Below are positions 1 to 11,329 of a stretch of DNA of 64,000 bases, one piece after another. Within the stretch, counting starts at the first letter, position 1. Every line of letters starts with the position of its first letter. This stretch comes from Rosa chinensis (lineage: Eukaryota; Streptophyta; Magnoliopsida; Rosales; Rosaceae). Position numbers and translations under genes: made by a program. The notes below the pieces were generated by a model. The model ran no database searches, was not told where the DNA came from, and worked only from the letters and a program-made list of their open reading frames with translations. The stretch is from the NCBI RefSeq assembly GCF_002994745.2, contig NC_037091.1, positions 23,937,789 through 24,001,788 of the forward strand, given 5' to 3'.

Positions 1-795
1 TGCATTTTGAGAGGTTCATGTCCATTCATTATCACATTTCGGTCTTATAAATGTAGACTTTTTTAGCCTGGAAATGCAGATCATCATGTCATTCAGTTTT
101 ATCATAATATTGAAAAAGAGCATCCAGGGAACTCAAGGTCCCTTTTAGAGAAGATTTCCCCTTCGTTTTCTAAGGGACTATTTCTTTTAGAGACTAAATG
201 GCTAAACAACACTAAATGGCTCAGAGTTGCTTGAATTCATCTGTAAGAAAGATATCCTATAATTAAATGCCCAAAGCAACTTGTCCAATGTAATTGTAGT
301 GCAGAAATCACTTCAGATAATTTTCTATCTTACTATATGTAGTCATGGGACGCACATCACTATGCCCAAGTCCAAATACTATATTATAAATGAAATGTCT
401 ATGTTATCAAATATGTAGTCAAGATTCAAAACCTCTGGAGTTGGCTTTTAATACATCCAAAGGAAGAGAAGTTGTCCTTAATTTTTTCTCTTAGAATCAA
501 AAGTTTGAACAATTGACTAAGCATAAAATATTCGATCGTCCTCCAATACCATGAGTCCAGGAAGGAAAATACAGTTCCTACTGGAAACCAGAGTTATTGT
601 TTTTAAAACAGCATCAAAATTATAAACTACTATGGAACCAAATTGACCAAAAGTGTTTGGTAGCTTGCATTTTCTACGTTGTTTCACAGAAGTTTCAAGT
701 GTCAATCACAGAAACCAAATCAGCACCAGGAATTTGTTGTGTTACCATATTCAAGAAAATTGCGGATCAAACTTGCACCTAGATCATCAAACACC
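1..795. other. 5' flank of receptor-kinase pseudogene, no gene seen
   Basis: AT-rich sequence with no coding exon that I can support. Short open frames here have no recognisable domain. The kinase start codon at 796 lies at the right edge, so this stretch would have held the promoter of that gene, but I cannot point to a convincing TATA box or other element. Confidence 0.5.
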
Positions 796-2501
796 ATGGA
801 AAAGCCAAAAGTTCTCCTTTATGGTGTTCTGTTGCTCCAGTTTTCATGTCTCCTTCACTTTGCTGTATCCTCAGCTAATTCCAACCTCACTGATCAATCC
901 GCTCTCCTTGCCATACAATCTAAGCTCACTTTTGATCCAACCAAATCTGTCTTGGGTGGTAACTGGACCACTACAACGAGCTTTTGTAATTGGATTGGGG
1001 TCTCTTGTAGACTTGTAGTAAACAGAGGCAAAGGGTCACAGCCCTGAATCTATCGTATATGGGACTCCAAGGCACCATTTCCCCCCATGTTGGCAACCTC
1101 TCCTTCTTAGTCTCACTTGATCCGCGAAATAACAGCTTCATTGAGTTGCTGCCACATGAAATCAGTCTTCTACCTCGCTTGAGGATACTGGTACTTCAAG
1201 ATAACAAGCTGGAAGGAAATATCCCTCCAACTATACATCAATGCCAACAGCTTGAAAACATATCCCTTGCAGCAAACAGGCTGAACGGTCTTATACCTAA
1301 AGAGTTGGGTCTCTTGCCCAGACTCCAGCAATTATACCTTGGGAAAAACAGTATCATGTCTGGTGAGATTCCATCATCTTTGGGAAACATTTCAACACTA
1401 AAAAGATTGAGTTTGGACCAATGTGGCCTCACAGGTTCCTTCCCCTCTGCGCTGATAAATCTATCTTCTCTAGTTGCTATTTCTCTATATGACAACAACA
1501 TTTCAGGATTTCTTCCCATTGATATTTGTGATAACCATTGGTCAAATGTTCAAATCCTTTCTGTTTCTTATAACAAATTCAGTGGTCTAATCCCATCACG
1601 GATACATCGATGTGCGCAGCTTGTGACTTTATCTTTGTCATACAATAGTCTTGTTAGGGGTATTCCTAGAGAAATTGGGAGTTTACAATTTGAAATAACC
1701 TAACTGGTGGTAATAACCTAACTGGTACTATACCTCCAACAATAGGTAATATTACCAACTTGAAATACTTGGGTGTGGAACTTAATAACATCCAGGGAAA
1801 CATTCCTCCTGAGTTGGGGCGTCTGTCGAATTTAACGTCTTTTCTATTTTCTTCTAATGGTCTGACTGGAGTGTTGCCTCCACAAATTTTCAATATCTCC
1901 TCCCTAAAAAAACTTGCAGGAAGTAATAATGCCCTGTCAGGAGAGCTTCCTAATTCATCAAACACAGTTCACCTACCAAACCTTGAATCCTTCCAGTTTT
2001 CTAACAATTACATTATCGGAAACATTCCATCATACTTTTCAAATCTTACCTAGCTTATTATAACTCACCTGGACAACAAATTGCTCTATGGACCAATTCC
2101 CACGACCCTTGGCAGCTTAATTGATGCACCTCCAACACCTTAATTTGGAATTGAACCAGTTAACAGGAAAGCCTGGAGTTGCTAAACTCGAATTCCTTTC
2201 TTCTTTATTCAATAGCAGTTCGTTGTGGAGAATAATTTTGTCTGGAAACCCTTTGAATGGCATCATACCTGACTACTCTAGAAACTTTTCTTCACTTCAA
2301 GTACTTTATGCGCCATGGTGCCAAATCCAGGGCCATATACCAAGGACGTACACTTGGTTCTTTTAAAAGCTTGACCTACCTTGTCCTTACAAACAACAAT
2401 TTGAGTGGAGAAATACCTTCATCAATTGGAGGATTGGAGATGTTGTAGCGACTGTACCTTCGAGACAACATAATTCATGGTTTCATTCCAGATGAGGTTT
2501 G
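796..2501 (+). pseudogene. RLK segment 1: signal peptide and first LRRs
   Basis: Frame 796-1047 gives the signal peptide and LRRNT, then a frameshift after NWIGVSC. Frame 1059-1703 restores LRRs (MGLQGTISPHVGNLSFLVSL onward). Frames 1760-2053, 2121-2366 and 2341-2448 hold further LRRs such as LTYLVLTNNNLSGEIPSS. The last codons before the insertion read IPDEVC, and the next LRR (LLRNLGE) resumes after the solo LTR at 4510. Duplicated bases at 1700-1725 (two copies of ataacctaactggt) look like a small slippage event that broke the frame. Confidence 0.88.
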
Positions 2502-4509
2502 TGACCAGAGTAATATTTTCTACGTTTTTAACGTCATTTTCCCTACATTTTACTTAGTTATTCTCTTAACAATGTCATTTCTAACTTACTTTGTTGTATT
2601 TAGGTAGAAATGAGCTCCAAAAGCAGGAAATGAGCTAAAAAGAGCTAGAAATGATGGAAATGAAGGCAAGGAGGAAATGAAGTGCAGAAATGGGAAAGAA
2701 ATAGAGAAATGAAGGTTTCCTAATCCTAATAGGAAAAGGAATCCTAGGTTGAAATAGGAATCCTAATGCAACTAGGAGTGAACTCGGAAAAATGTGCGTG
2801 GAAATGAAGAAATGACAGAGTCCTAGTTGGACTAGGAAACCTGATGACACTAGGAGTCTGGTGGTGCTAGGAGATGCTGTGGCTTCAAGATGACTCAAAA
2901 TAGTTCAAGAATGTTCTAGAATGCACAAGGAATTTCGGCAACAAAAGAATGGGCTTTGAAATTGCTCAATTGAGAAGTCTGGCCCAAAGATTGAAGCATT
3001 TGACTTGCACATGAGTCTCTAGATCCTTCCATGACATCTTGAGCAGTCCTAAACCTACAAATATTGGTTTTTTCCGTGCAATACAAAGAAGATTCATGAA
3101 GATTTCGGCAAGAGTCCAATTAGGGATTATTTTGGATTTCATGGGAATTTTGGAGAAGAAAATATAGGAATAAAAGTTGATATATGATTCCTAATTCCAA
3201 GGAGGCCGAAATGTGGTCTAGATATATGCAGAATTCGGCCAAGACTAAGGTGACTTGTTCTCTACTTCTAAATGGAATTTTCTTATTGGTTGAATGATGT
3301 CACAAGAGAGAATTCCTAGGAAACCCTAAACCTAGGCCGTGCACTATATAAAGGGGAAGCTATTGCCGTGAAAATCATCTTTCAACCCTGAATCAAAATC
3401 ACAATCTCTCCCCTTTACTCTCTCAAAGTTTCGGCCTCTCCAACTGTTCAAGGTTTTGAAGCCGTGAAACAAGTTCTTCCTCCATTCTCCATCCTTGCCG
3501 TAGCTCTCCTTGCCATCCACCACCTTTGAAGATCTTCTTGCGTTCTTGAAGCTCCTTTAAAAGTGTAACCATGAACCCTAGAGCTTTGTTTTCGGTTTTG
3601 CTATCTTGTAACTTAAAAATCAAATTCTTTAGCGTTCTTTGTTTTTGGTTTTCTTGGATGTTGCGATTTCATGTTAGATTAAAGTAAATGTTTTAATGTT
3701 TAGTTTCCAATAACCTTGAAGCATGAATTCGTTTTAGGATTTTCAGATTTATAATTTTTGAATTCTTTATATGTTCTTGAATATTTGTTGGTTTTGTACT
3801 TCAATCCCACCTTTCATGTTTCGATTTCTTTGAGACCAACTTAGGTTTCGAGTTGCATGATTGAATCCATAATAAGATGCTAGCATTCTAGTCTTGTTAA
3901 TTAAAGTGGAAAACCTATAATTCCTTAGGTAAATCAACAAAGAGAATTGCATGCTCGATTAGCGTTCTAAATTGTGTGTTTTTCTTAAATCAATCAAACT
4001 TTCTAAGTGTTTAATGCGTTGGATATGTGTGTTATTGCATTGGTCACTCATTAGCATGCATGTTTAATAGGGTTAACTATAGTGTGTTCATCTAGTTAAT
4101 TTAACTAAGGAAAGTAATAAGAACTTATGCATGCATCCATGGTTTGTTCTTGATTGATTTCGTGCAAGTATGTGTTGTGATTTGAAAATTATAATTTGTA
4201 TCTTTGAATTCGTGTTAAAGGTTCTTAACTTCATCAATGCATCTCATCTGTCCATTACATCTTAATTCTTAGTTGATTGGTCATTGTAATTAGTTAGTTA
4301 GATAATTAGTTTGTTAATTAAAACAATTTTCGAAACCCCCTTTAATTCTTTGTAATTTTCGTAAATATTGTATACTTGTGATTAATATTCTTTTCTTTGA
4401 CGTTTAAATGATAGGAGCACCCTCAATCCCCGGATAGAACGATCCCTACTTGCTATATACTAACAGTTGTCAACAGGGATATTTTTGAGAACTCACTTCG
4501 AGCTCATCA
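2502..4509 (+). mobile_element. Solo LTR (2,008 bp), relative of the LARD LTR at 24574
   Basis: Starts TGACCAG and ends CTCATCA with a 5-bp TSD. No internal domain is present, as expected after LTR-LTR recombination removes it. It shares layout with the LTR at 24574-27142: a 5' part rich in tags such as AGGAAAAGGAATCCTAG (2731-2747), a TATA box, and near the 3' end the block CACCCTCAATCCCCGG (4418-4433) followed by AGAACGATCCCT. It is clearly diverged from that LTR, so it is an older family member. Orientation was taken from the shared TATA box and 3' block. It interrupts the receptor-kinase LRR region. Confidence 0.85.
3343..3354 (+). promoter_or_regulatory. TATA box of solo LTR
   Basis: CTATATAAAG at about 3344-3353 in GC-richer surroundings, about 1.15 kb before the LTR end. 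It occupies the same place as the TATA motif in the related LTR at 24574-27142, so it is the likely promoter of the element. Confidence 0.55.
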
Positions 4510-4900
4510 GTTTGTCTTCTTAGGAACCTGGGAGAACTATCAATAGAAAATAATGATATCTATGGATCAATCCCAGATTGCATAGGAAACCTCAGCCTAC
4601 TTCAAAAAGTATTCTTAAGCTCCAACAGACTTGCATCATCTATACCAGTCAACTTATGGAAACATGAAAATCTCTTGTACCTGAACCTGTCATTCAATTA
4701 TTTCAAGGGCCGGGGTATTTACCTGTGAGCTTGAAAAAGTCAAAATCTATTTAAGGTTTAGATTTAGCTCGGAACCAAATTACTGGTGAAATTCTAAGCG
4801 TTGTAGGAGGTTTTCAAAGCCTTGCTTATCTTGATTTAATTATCTAAGAATTTGTTGATTGGATCCATTCCCCAAACTTTGGGTGATCTGAAAGGATTGG
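4510..4900 (+). pseudogene. RLK segment 2: middle LRRs
   Basis: Reads LLRNLGELSIENNDIYGSIP and continues through LRRs with the motif GSIPDCIGNLSLLQKVFLSS. A frameshift lies at about 4710-4715 (KGRG in place of the expected KGYLP). Further LRRs (ARNQITGE, then GSIPQTLGDLKG) follow in another frame. The segment ends at the TSD ATTGG of the compact LTR element. Confidence 0.85.
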
Positions 4901-5420
4901 TGATGCGGGAAGTGTGAACACGATAGCAAGAGGCTCCGTCAAGTGTCGAAAACCATATGAGATGAGTTAGAATCCACTAGCAATTACGGGCACAGCCGTA
5001 AGAAACATAGAGAAACTTCTCTAATATTTGGTTTTTTTATTGATAACTTGAATGAAAATTACAGTCTAAGAGGTGCCTTATATATAGGGCACATAACATA
5101 AATCTAATACAACTAGAAAATAAAAAGAATAATTTATTATAGACTAAAACTAGAAAACCTAATTAAACCTCATTAAATAAAAATCAGAAATAGAATCCTA
5201 GATACTAAAGAATATTACGCAAATATATAATTGAAATCCCAACTAAGATTTTGTTCGAGAATCCCGATATATCCAAAATAGTAATTTATTATTAATTCCA
5301 TCATTAAGAAGCCTATTTGAATACCAATTTCCAATATTCAAATTATTCTTCTTAATGTGAAGACACTTCTTTCTTTTCGGGATTCTTTGTTGAAATTGGC
5401 TAAAATCTCGTCCTACATCA
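4901..5420 (-). repeat. 3' LTR of compact element (520 bp)
   Basis: Lies downstream of the ORF on the - strand. It matches 6388-6943 closely, but is shorter by 36 bp, mainly because the other LTR has extra sequence around 6760-6810 (a partial second copy of the CCAATTTCCAATATTC block). The protease ORF reads into this LTR and stops at 5243. Confidence 0.85.
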
Positions 5421-6187
5421 GTCTCCTCCACATGAAAAGAACTCGACCTCGAGTTCCTCTTGTATGCAGCTCGATCATTAGTAGGAATAAAACATGATAA
5501 GCCATCAACTTCAATATTCTCGAAATTAAAAGGAATCGCCATGAATCCAATACCGTAGACAAGTTTAGAATAAGCATCTTGAAACTTGAACTCCTCCACT
5601 TGAAAAGGAATGGGCAATGACTTCTCCTTGGGTTGATCTTGAACACAATAAGGCATGCATGACATGGATATTGATGTGATGAATGAATCAGCTTCCTTAT
5701 CCCTAATGAGTTTCTCTTCAATCTTCAAAGTTGCTTCTTCATGTTCCTTTTCACACACCTCAGGATGGTCATTCTTGATGTTCTTCCTTCTAGGCTTGAT
5801 TTTAATTTTGTGCGACTCCCACCTAAATAAATATGTGTTGTCTTTGCAATAACCACCTTTGACACTTTCATGCCATGGTCTTCCAAAAAGCACATTAGTG
5901 TCGTCCATGTCAATCACATGACAAGTAATCTCTTCTTTATAAAATTTTCCCATAGAGACAGGAACTTTACAGACCTCTGTTACTTGTCCATATTCATCCT
6001 CTCCAAATGGAATCCAGTATGGATCACTCAGCTTCACTGTCGGTAATTCAAAATAATCCACAACTTTGTTTGCTACAAAGTTCTCTCGTAGACCACTGTC
6101 AATTATTACAGAGCATACCTTGTCGTTGATAATACATGTAGTTCGAAAGTCGTCGTAATCCGGCGTTGTGAATATCCAACGTTCCAT
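5243..6187 (-). CDS. Retrotransposon aspartic protease-like ORF (314 aa)
   Basis: The first ~110 residues form a retropepsin-like fold as found in Ty3/gypsy polyproteins: the catalytic-type motif CSVIIDSG near residues 26-33 (DSG in place of the more common DTG/DSGS), a middle strand region with TEVCKVPVSMGKFYKEE, and the closing hydrophobic-Gly motif VLFGRPW near residue 100. The rest is charged and not assignable. No zinc knuckle or reverse transcriptase follows. The C-terminal ~60 residues are translated from the 3' LTR. An ATG at 6185-6187 opens the frame; immediately upstream is a long A-rich run (6190-6222). Protease activity is inferred only. Confidence 0.7.
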   Translation of the reverse strand: MERWIFTTPDYDDFRTTCIINDKVCSVIIDSGLRENFVANKVVDYFELPTVKLSDPYWIPFGEDEYGQVTEVCKVPVSMGKFYKEEITCHVIDMDDTNVLFGRPWHESVKGGYCKDNTYLFRWESHKIKIKPRRKNIKNDHPEVCEKEHEEATLKIEEKLIRDKEADSFITSISMSCMPYCVQDQPKEKSLPIPFQVEEFKFQDAYSKLVYGIGFMAIPFNFENIEVDGLSCFIPTNDRAAYKRNSRSSSFHVEETDVGRDFSQFQQRIPKRKKCLHIKKNNLNIGNWYSNRLLNDGINNKLLFWIYRDSRTKS

Positions 6188-6373
6188 GTTTCTTCTTTTT
6201 CTTTTTTTTTCTTTTTTTTTTTGGATTGATGAGGTTGTCCTAGGGCAAATCCCTTGGCATGTTCCTCTTCAACAAAACTTTCTTTGATAGATACTCTACG
6301 ACCAGTGTCGTTAAGGTTGGCTGTAGTGAACTTCTCCCTTGGATCGTCATCTGCTAAGGAGCGGGCGATACCC

Positions 6374-6385
6374 GCTCTGATACCA
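6374..6385 (-). other. Primer binding site, tRNA-iMet
   Basis: The minus-strand sequence is TGGTATCAGAGC followed by GGG, complementary to the 3' end of plant initiator tRNA-Met. It sits two bases inside the 5' LTR (6388-6943), where reverse transcription would start. Confidence 0.85.
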
Positions 6386-6387
6386 AA

Positions 6388-6943
6388 TGATGCGGGAAGC
6401 GTGAACATGATAGCAAGAGGCTCCGTCAAGCGTCGAAAGTCATATGAGATGAGCTAGAATCCACTAGCAATTACGAGCACAGCCCTAAGAAACATAGAGA
6501 AACTTCTCTAATATTTGGTTTTTTTATTGATAACTTGAATGAAAATTACAATCTAAGAGGTGCCTTATATATAGGGCACATAACATAAGCCTAATACAAC
6601 TAGAAAACAAAAGGAATAATTTATTATAGACTAAAACTAGAAAACCTAATTAAACCTCATTAATAAAAATCAGAAATAGAATCCTAGATACTAAAGAATA
6701 TTACGTAAATATATAATTGGAATCCCAACCAAGATTTTGTTCTAGAATCCCGATATATCCAATTTCCAATATTCAAATTATTCAATATTTTCTTCGCAAA
6801 TATATAATTTATGATTAATTCCATCATTAAGAAGCCTATTTGAATACCAATTTCCAATATTCAAATTATTCTTCTTAATGTGACGACGCTTCTTTCTTTT
6901 CGGGATTATTTGTTGAAATTGGCTAAAATCTCGTCCTACATCA
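6388..6943 (-). repeat. 5' LTR of compact element (556 bp)
   Basis: Upstream LTR on the - strand, defined by TGATGCGGG at its left edge and CCTACATCA at its right edge, bordered by the TSD ATTGG at 6944-6948 and the tRNA-iMet primer site on the inside. Confidence 0.85.
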
Positions 6944-8351
6944 ATTGGAGTTCTTGGACTTATCATACAATAATCTATCTGGGACAATACCAAGGCCTCT
7001 GGCCGGAAGCACTTCAATATCTCAAGTACTTGAATGTTTCTTTTAATCAACTTTCAGGAGAGATTCCTTCTGGGGGGCTTTTTGCCAACCTCACTGCCAA
7101 GTCATTTTTAGCCAACAAAGGCTGTTGTGGTAGACCAGATTTTGGAGTCCCACCATGTTCAAGCCATAACACTCAGAAATCAAAGACACCACTGAACAGG
7201 CTCACGTATATTCTTCCGGTCATTGCATCAACCATAATCCTCCCAGCTGTCATTTACATGTTGGCGAAGAATCAAAAAAGAAATGCAGAGATTCCAAGTT
7301 CAGATACAAATTTAATGGCTGAAGAGCATGGATTTATATCATACAATGATCTCTGTCGTGCTACGAATGACTTCTGTGAAAGCAACTCACTTGGAGTTGG
7401 AGGTTTTGGTTCAGTGTACAAAGGGATACTATTTGATGGCACAACTGTTGCTATTAAAGTTCTAAATTTGCAAAGAGAGGGGACCTATAAAAGTTTTGAT
7501 ACAGAATGCAAGGTATGGAGGACAATGCGTCATAGAAATCTTGTCAAGGTCATAACTATATGTTCAAGCCCTGACATAAGGGCTTTGGTGCTAGAATATA
7601 TATCTAATGGAAGCCTAGAGAAGTGGTTATACTGCACAACTACTATCTAAATCTTCTACAAAGTGTTAACATTTTGGTTGATATTTCATCTGCTTTGGAG
7701 TATCTCCATCACGGTCAACTAGAAGTTGTTGTGCACTGTGATTTAAAGCCTAGCAACATTCTTCTCGATGATGACATGGTTGGACATGTTGCAGATTTCG
7801 ATATTGCAAAATATTTAGCAGAAAACCAGGACAACACACAAACCAAAACTCTGGGTACAATTGGGTATGTTGCACCAGGTAATTTCTCCTCTGTTTATTG
7901 TTATATCTTTTAAGATAAGAAGCATATCAGTTTCCTCGTCTTTGTCCTAAATGAGTGGATGAGATCGCTGGTTTTGTTACAGAGTACGGTTTGGAAGGAA
8001 AAGTGTCTGCCAGAGGTGATGTTTATAGCTTTGGAATCATGATGTTGGAGATTTTTTGACAAGAAAGAAACCCACAGAATAAATGTTTGCTGGAGAGCAG
8101 AGTTTGAGGCAATGGATATTTTCGTCACTTCCGGACAGGATGATGGAAGTTATGGATAGTGGTTTGCTGAGCATAGTAGAGGGAAGAGATGTAAAGATGC
8201 TGCAAGCATCCTCTTGTCCATAATGGAATTAGGCTTGGAGTGTTGTCAGGAATCGCCAGATGAGCGAGTTGACATTAAAAACGTGGTGATCAAGCTTAAC
8301 AAAACCAAATTAGCACTTGCCCATGACAGAAACTTGAATGCATTCCAGTAG
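6944..8351 (+). pseudogene. RLK segment 3: last LRR, membrane span and kinase
   Basis: After a frameshift near 6990 the frame gives EALQYLKYLNVSFNQLSGEI, a membrane span (ILPVIASTIILPAVIYML) and the kinase: glycine loop GVGGFGSVYKG, VAIKV lysine, HRNLVKV, then a frameshift near 7640. The next frame carries HCDLKPSN (from 7734) and DFD at 7794-7802 where DFG is required for Mg-ATP binding. A normal GT-AG intron (7879-7982) at the conserved position after YVAPG is followed by EYGLEGKVSARGDVYSFGI, then a frameshift and stop near 8057. The C-terminal lobe resumes in another frame (MELGLECCQESPDERVDI) to the stop at 8351. Confidence 0.88.
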
Positions 8352-9439
8352 TTTGGGCAGACAAAGTTTAACCTAGACCTAGTGGACTGTGCTGCAACAC
8401 TAACCACCCACCAGGGGGCTACCAAGAGAGCATTCCAGTATTGACAGTTTGACACAGCTTGCGTTGCATTTGTCTCTTGTAAATTTGAGTGTGACTGTGA
8501 TCCTCTATAACTTGATGCTTTCATTTGTCTTTTTAATTCAGTCAATTGAGTATTGCGTCAATAAACCAATGTACATGTAGTATTTAAAATAAAAAGGTTG
8601 CTACCATAGTCATTGATTCATCCTTGTCCCTCCTATAACTAAACTAGTATAGAAATAAAGTTAATTACTGGCCTATATTACGTTTCTGGGTGCATACCAG
8701 AATGAGTTTGAAAGAATTTGATCAACAATAAACATAAAATTCTGGAATTTTAAGATTTCATTATGAATTTACCATTTATTCAACTCTGAAATTATAAAAA
8801 TCATATCTGAAAATCGAGTAAATATAAAAGAAACAAGGGAAAGAAGCAAACCTTGGATTACGACCAAGCCGTTGTAGCTTTCACAATGCAATCCACATCA
8901 TTCGTAAGCATTGTAATTCTCGTTTAGTTTCTCCAATTCCATGTCCATCCCTAAAAATAATTCAGTAATCAACACAAGGAAGATTGAAAGTGAATTAGTG
9001 CCGCTATTTGCGCTTTCTAGGAAAACAAATTAACAAGATAAGTTGATGCCTTTAACTTACAGAGAACAAGTAGTTTGTAGAAGAGGAGTGCCAACTAAGC
9101 CGTTGAAATTCATCCTCTCCTCGACTAATTTGAATTGAGAAAGCTGTGTCCTGTACGTCCTTGCACATAGAGTTAGCGGTTGGCTAAGTCATAGGTGTGC
9201 ACCCATGTGTGCCCTGCTAATGCAAATGACAGACGTCCAATTTAATAGAGAGACTCTCTCTCTCTCTCTCGTGGTCGACAGAGTTTTTTGTTAGGGTGAT
9301 TCTAGTTGGATCTCTGAATTTGCTATTTAGACATTTCATACTTAGTACACCTTAATTTATATTTTAGAAAACTTGAAAAGCTATGTAGATCAACCTCCTT
9401 ATTTTTACCAAAACACATGAGATACAACAATCTGTTACT
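8352..9439. other. Intergenic, no gene seen
   Basis: AT-rich sequence after the kinase pseudogene. I see no coding exon that I can support. A short CT run lies at 9251-9270. Confidence 0.45.
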
Positions 9440-10281
9440 TGTTTTAGGATCATAAATTGGGAGAGAATTGAGCTGTGCTTTTATTGATAATAAGGGTCTC
9501 TTTATATAGAGGATTACAAGCAAATAATCAGTGTCTTACAAGAAAATATAATCGTACAGTGATTAGGATATCTACAAAGATATCTGTAAGACTAACCTTA
9601 TTACAACTCAGACAAGTAATTAGAGTTTGGGCCACATACATAAATTAGATTTCCTTAGACACTCCCTCTTGTGTCACCCAAACATGGTGCTCCTCTCATT
9701 GCCTCGTCAAAAACCTGTTAGCTCAAAAATCTTCTCGGCCACGTGGCACTCGGCCGAGGTCTTCTTGGCTTACACGTGTCCTTCTGCCTTGGTGACGTGT
9801 GCGCGGGCGTGCCAACTCGCAACTGAGAGGCCAAGCAAGGTTTTGATCTAGGTTACAGAGTTTGCACTAATCTGACTTTTAATCAGTCGACTGTGGGGCG
9901 AGGAAAGATCGATCTCTACCATGGGGTTCTCTCTGCCTTGGATGCAAAGACTTTACACGATTCGGCTTTGCTAGCTGGACTGTTCGTGCTGTGCAACTCG
10001 GTGAGTGAATGTGAAAGTGTGAGTGATAATTGATAAATCAATTGAATGCAGATACTCACCAGTCACAGTAAAAATAAAATCAAAGTATAAGGTGTTACCC
10101 TGATGCCTTGAGCTAATATGAGTACGGACGAAGAAACACATGAACCCTAAAAACTTGTTTATATGATTTTCTTAATATGATTTGTGAAAAAGTAAATGCA
10201 GGAGAGTAGATGCAAAGAAATCATGTGCAGGAAAAATAATGAGCAAGGAATTAAAGAATGACAAAATAAATATGCAAGAAT

Positions 10282-11100
10282 CACTACTAGAATTCTGTTC
10301 ATTTACATCAGTCCAGAACCGATGTAAAACTAAATTCTGACCGATGTCTTTGTGGCTGATGTAAAAGATATAGACATCAGTATAAACACGTTTTTAACCG
10401 ATGTCCCAGACAACAACCAACATCGATTCTAAAAAACAAATCGATGTATAATCATTATAATCTTATATGTTAACTATATTTAATTCTTCATATTTTCACA
10501 TTTTATGCTAAATAAAGTATATCTCGAACAATACCTAAGTGAACATTTAAATCGATTACAATTTCAGAAATGATGTCTAATACACTCGTAGACATCAGTC
10601 TCCAAAAAATACTAGATGATCGTGTCCATTTTTACGTGCATCTTGCCGCCTTATTCTCCTCAGAACGATGTATGTACCTTTAGGTAACCTCAGTTAATCT
10701 ATTAAGAATGATGTTTTATGTTACTAGGAACATCGCTTTTCGTTAGTTGAAACGATGTCTAGTAGTTTCGTAGACATCATTTCTATTTTACAAAACTGAT
10801 GTTCTGTATTTCAAGGTAAATCGGTTTACTCTATAACAGCTGATTTGTACGTTGACAATAGATAACGGTTTGGTGTTTAGATATCGATGTGCATTGGTTT
10901 TGTGTACATCGATTTTTGGGTGACATATCGATATGTTCATAATTATGAGACATCAGTCCAGTTTTAGATACTGATTTGTAATCTCTGAATTGACATCGTT
11001 TTCTTTGACATTAGTGTTTTGTTTCCCATTTATATACATCAGTTCATATATATAAGAATGATGTGCAAGTAATCATCTAGCTGGTGGTACTGGAAAAGAC
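10282..11100. repeat. Left subterminal repeat region of CACTA 10282-17095
   Basis: Many variants of an 8-12 base motif built on AACCGATGT, AACGATGTCTA and GACATCAGT occur on both strands at spacings of about 20-60 bp. A matching shorter block lies at 16945-17075. Such arrays bind the element's own transposase in known CACTA families. Confidence 0.75.
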
Positions 11101-11329
11101 CTAGAAATACATTTCTCATATATCATTCAAAAATTGGGGTTTTCCATTCATTTTCTCATCTTCATTCATGATTCTACATAATTCACAAACCAAAACCCCA
11201 AAACCTACAAAGGCTAGCCCATAAACATAATAGCAACCAACTATATCAGTTCTACATATATACACCAAACTTTCCTTCAAAGCAAAAACTAGCTAGCCTT
11301 ACTCAAAAATTTCTTTGTAGCCACAAGTC

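Larger units (their letters stand above)
2497..4514 (+). repeat. Target-site duplication GTTTG flanking solo LTR
   Basis: GTTTG occurs at 2497-2501 and again at 4510-4514, directly outside the TG...CA ends of the element between them. Removing the element and one copy of the repeat restores the LRR reading IPDEVCLLRNLGE, which confirms both the insertion and its exact edges. Confidence 0.9.
4901..6943 (-). mobile_element. Compact non-autonomous LTR element with protease-only ORF
   Basis: Two direct repeats, 4901-5420 and 6388-6943, each begin TGATGCGGGAAG and end CCTACATCA. TSD ATTGG lies at 4896-4900 and 6944-6948. The - strand orientation comes from a tRNA-iMet primer site (TGGTATCAGAGC, complement of 6374-6385) next to the 6388-6943 LTR. 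Only 967 bp lie between the LTRs, and they encode one gypsy-type aspartic protease domain. Gag, reverse transcriptase, RNase H and integrase are absent, so it must be mobilised by another element. It interrupts the LRR region of the receptor kinase. Confidence 0.88.
796..8351 (+). pseudogene. LRR receptor-like kinase pseudogene (At3g47570/EFR-like), split by two LTR insertions
   Basis: Order of parts matches an LRR-XII type receptor kinase: signal peptide, LRRNT segment (ALLAIQSKL, then NWIGVSC), about twenty LRRs, juxtamembrane CSS region, one membrane span near 7201-7266, then a Ser/Thr kinase. Such proteins sit in the plasma membrane and often sense microbial patterns. The start was set at 796 because MEKPKVLLYGVLLLQFSCLL is a good signal peptide. 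Frame breaks occur near 1015-1058, 1703, 2054, 2120, 2366, 2447, 4730, 6990, 7640 and 8057. Two elements interrupt it (2502-4509 and 4901-6943). The kinase has the non-RD loop HCDLKPSN but DFD in place of DFG. The final codons (ending LNAFQ) stop at 8349-8351. It cannot make a functional receptor. Confidence 0.9.
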
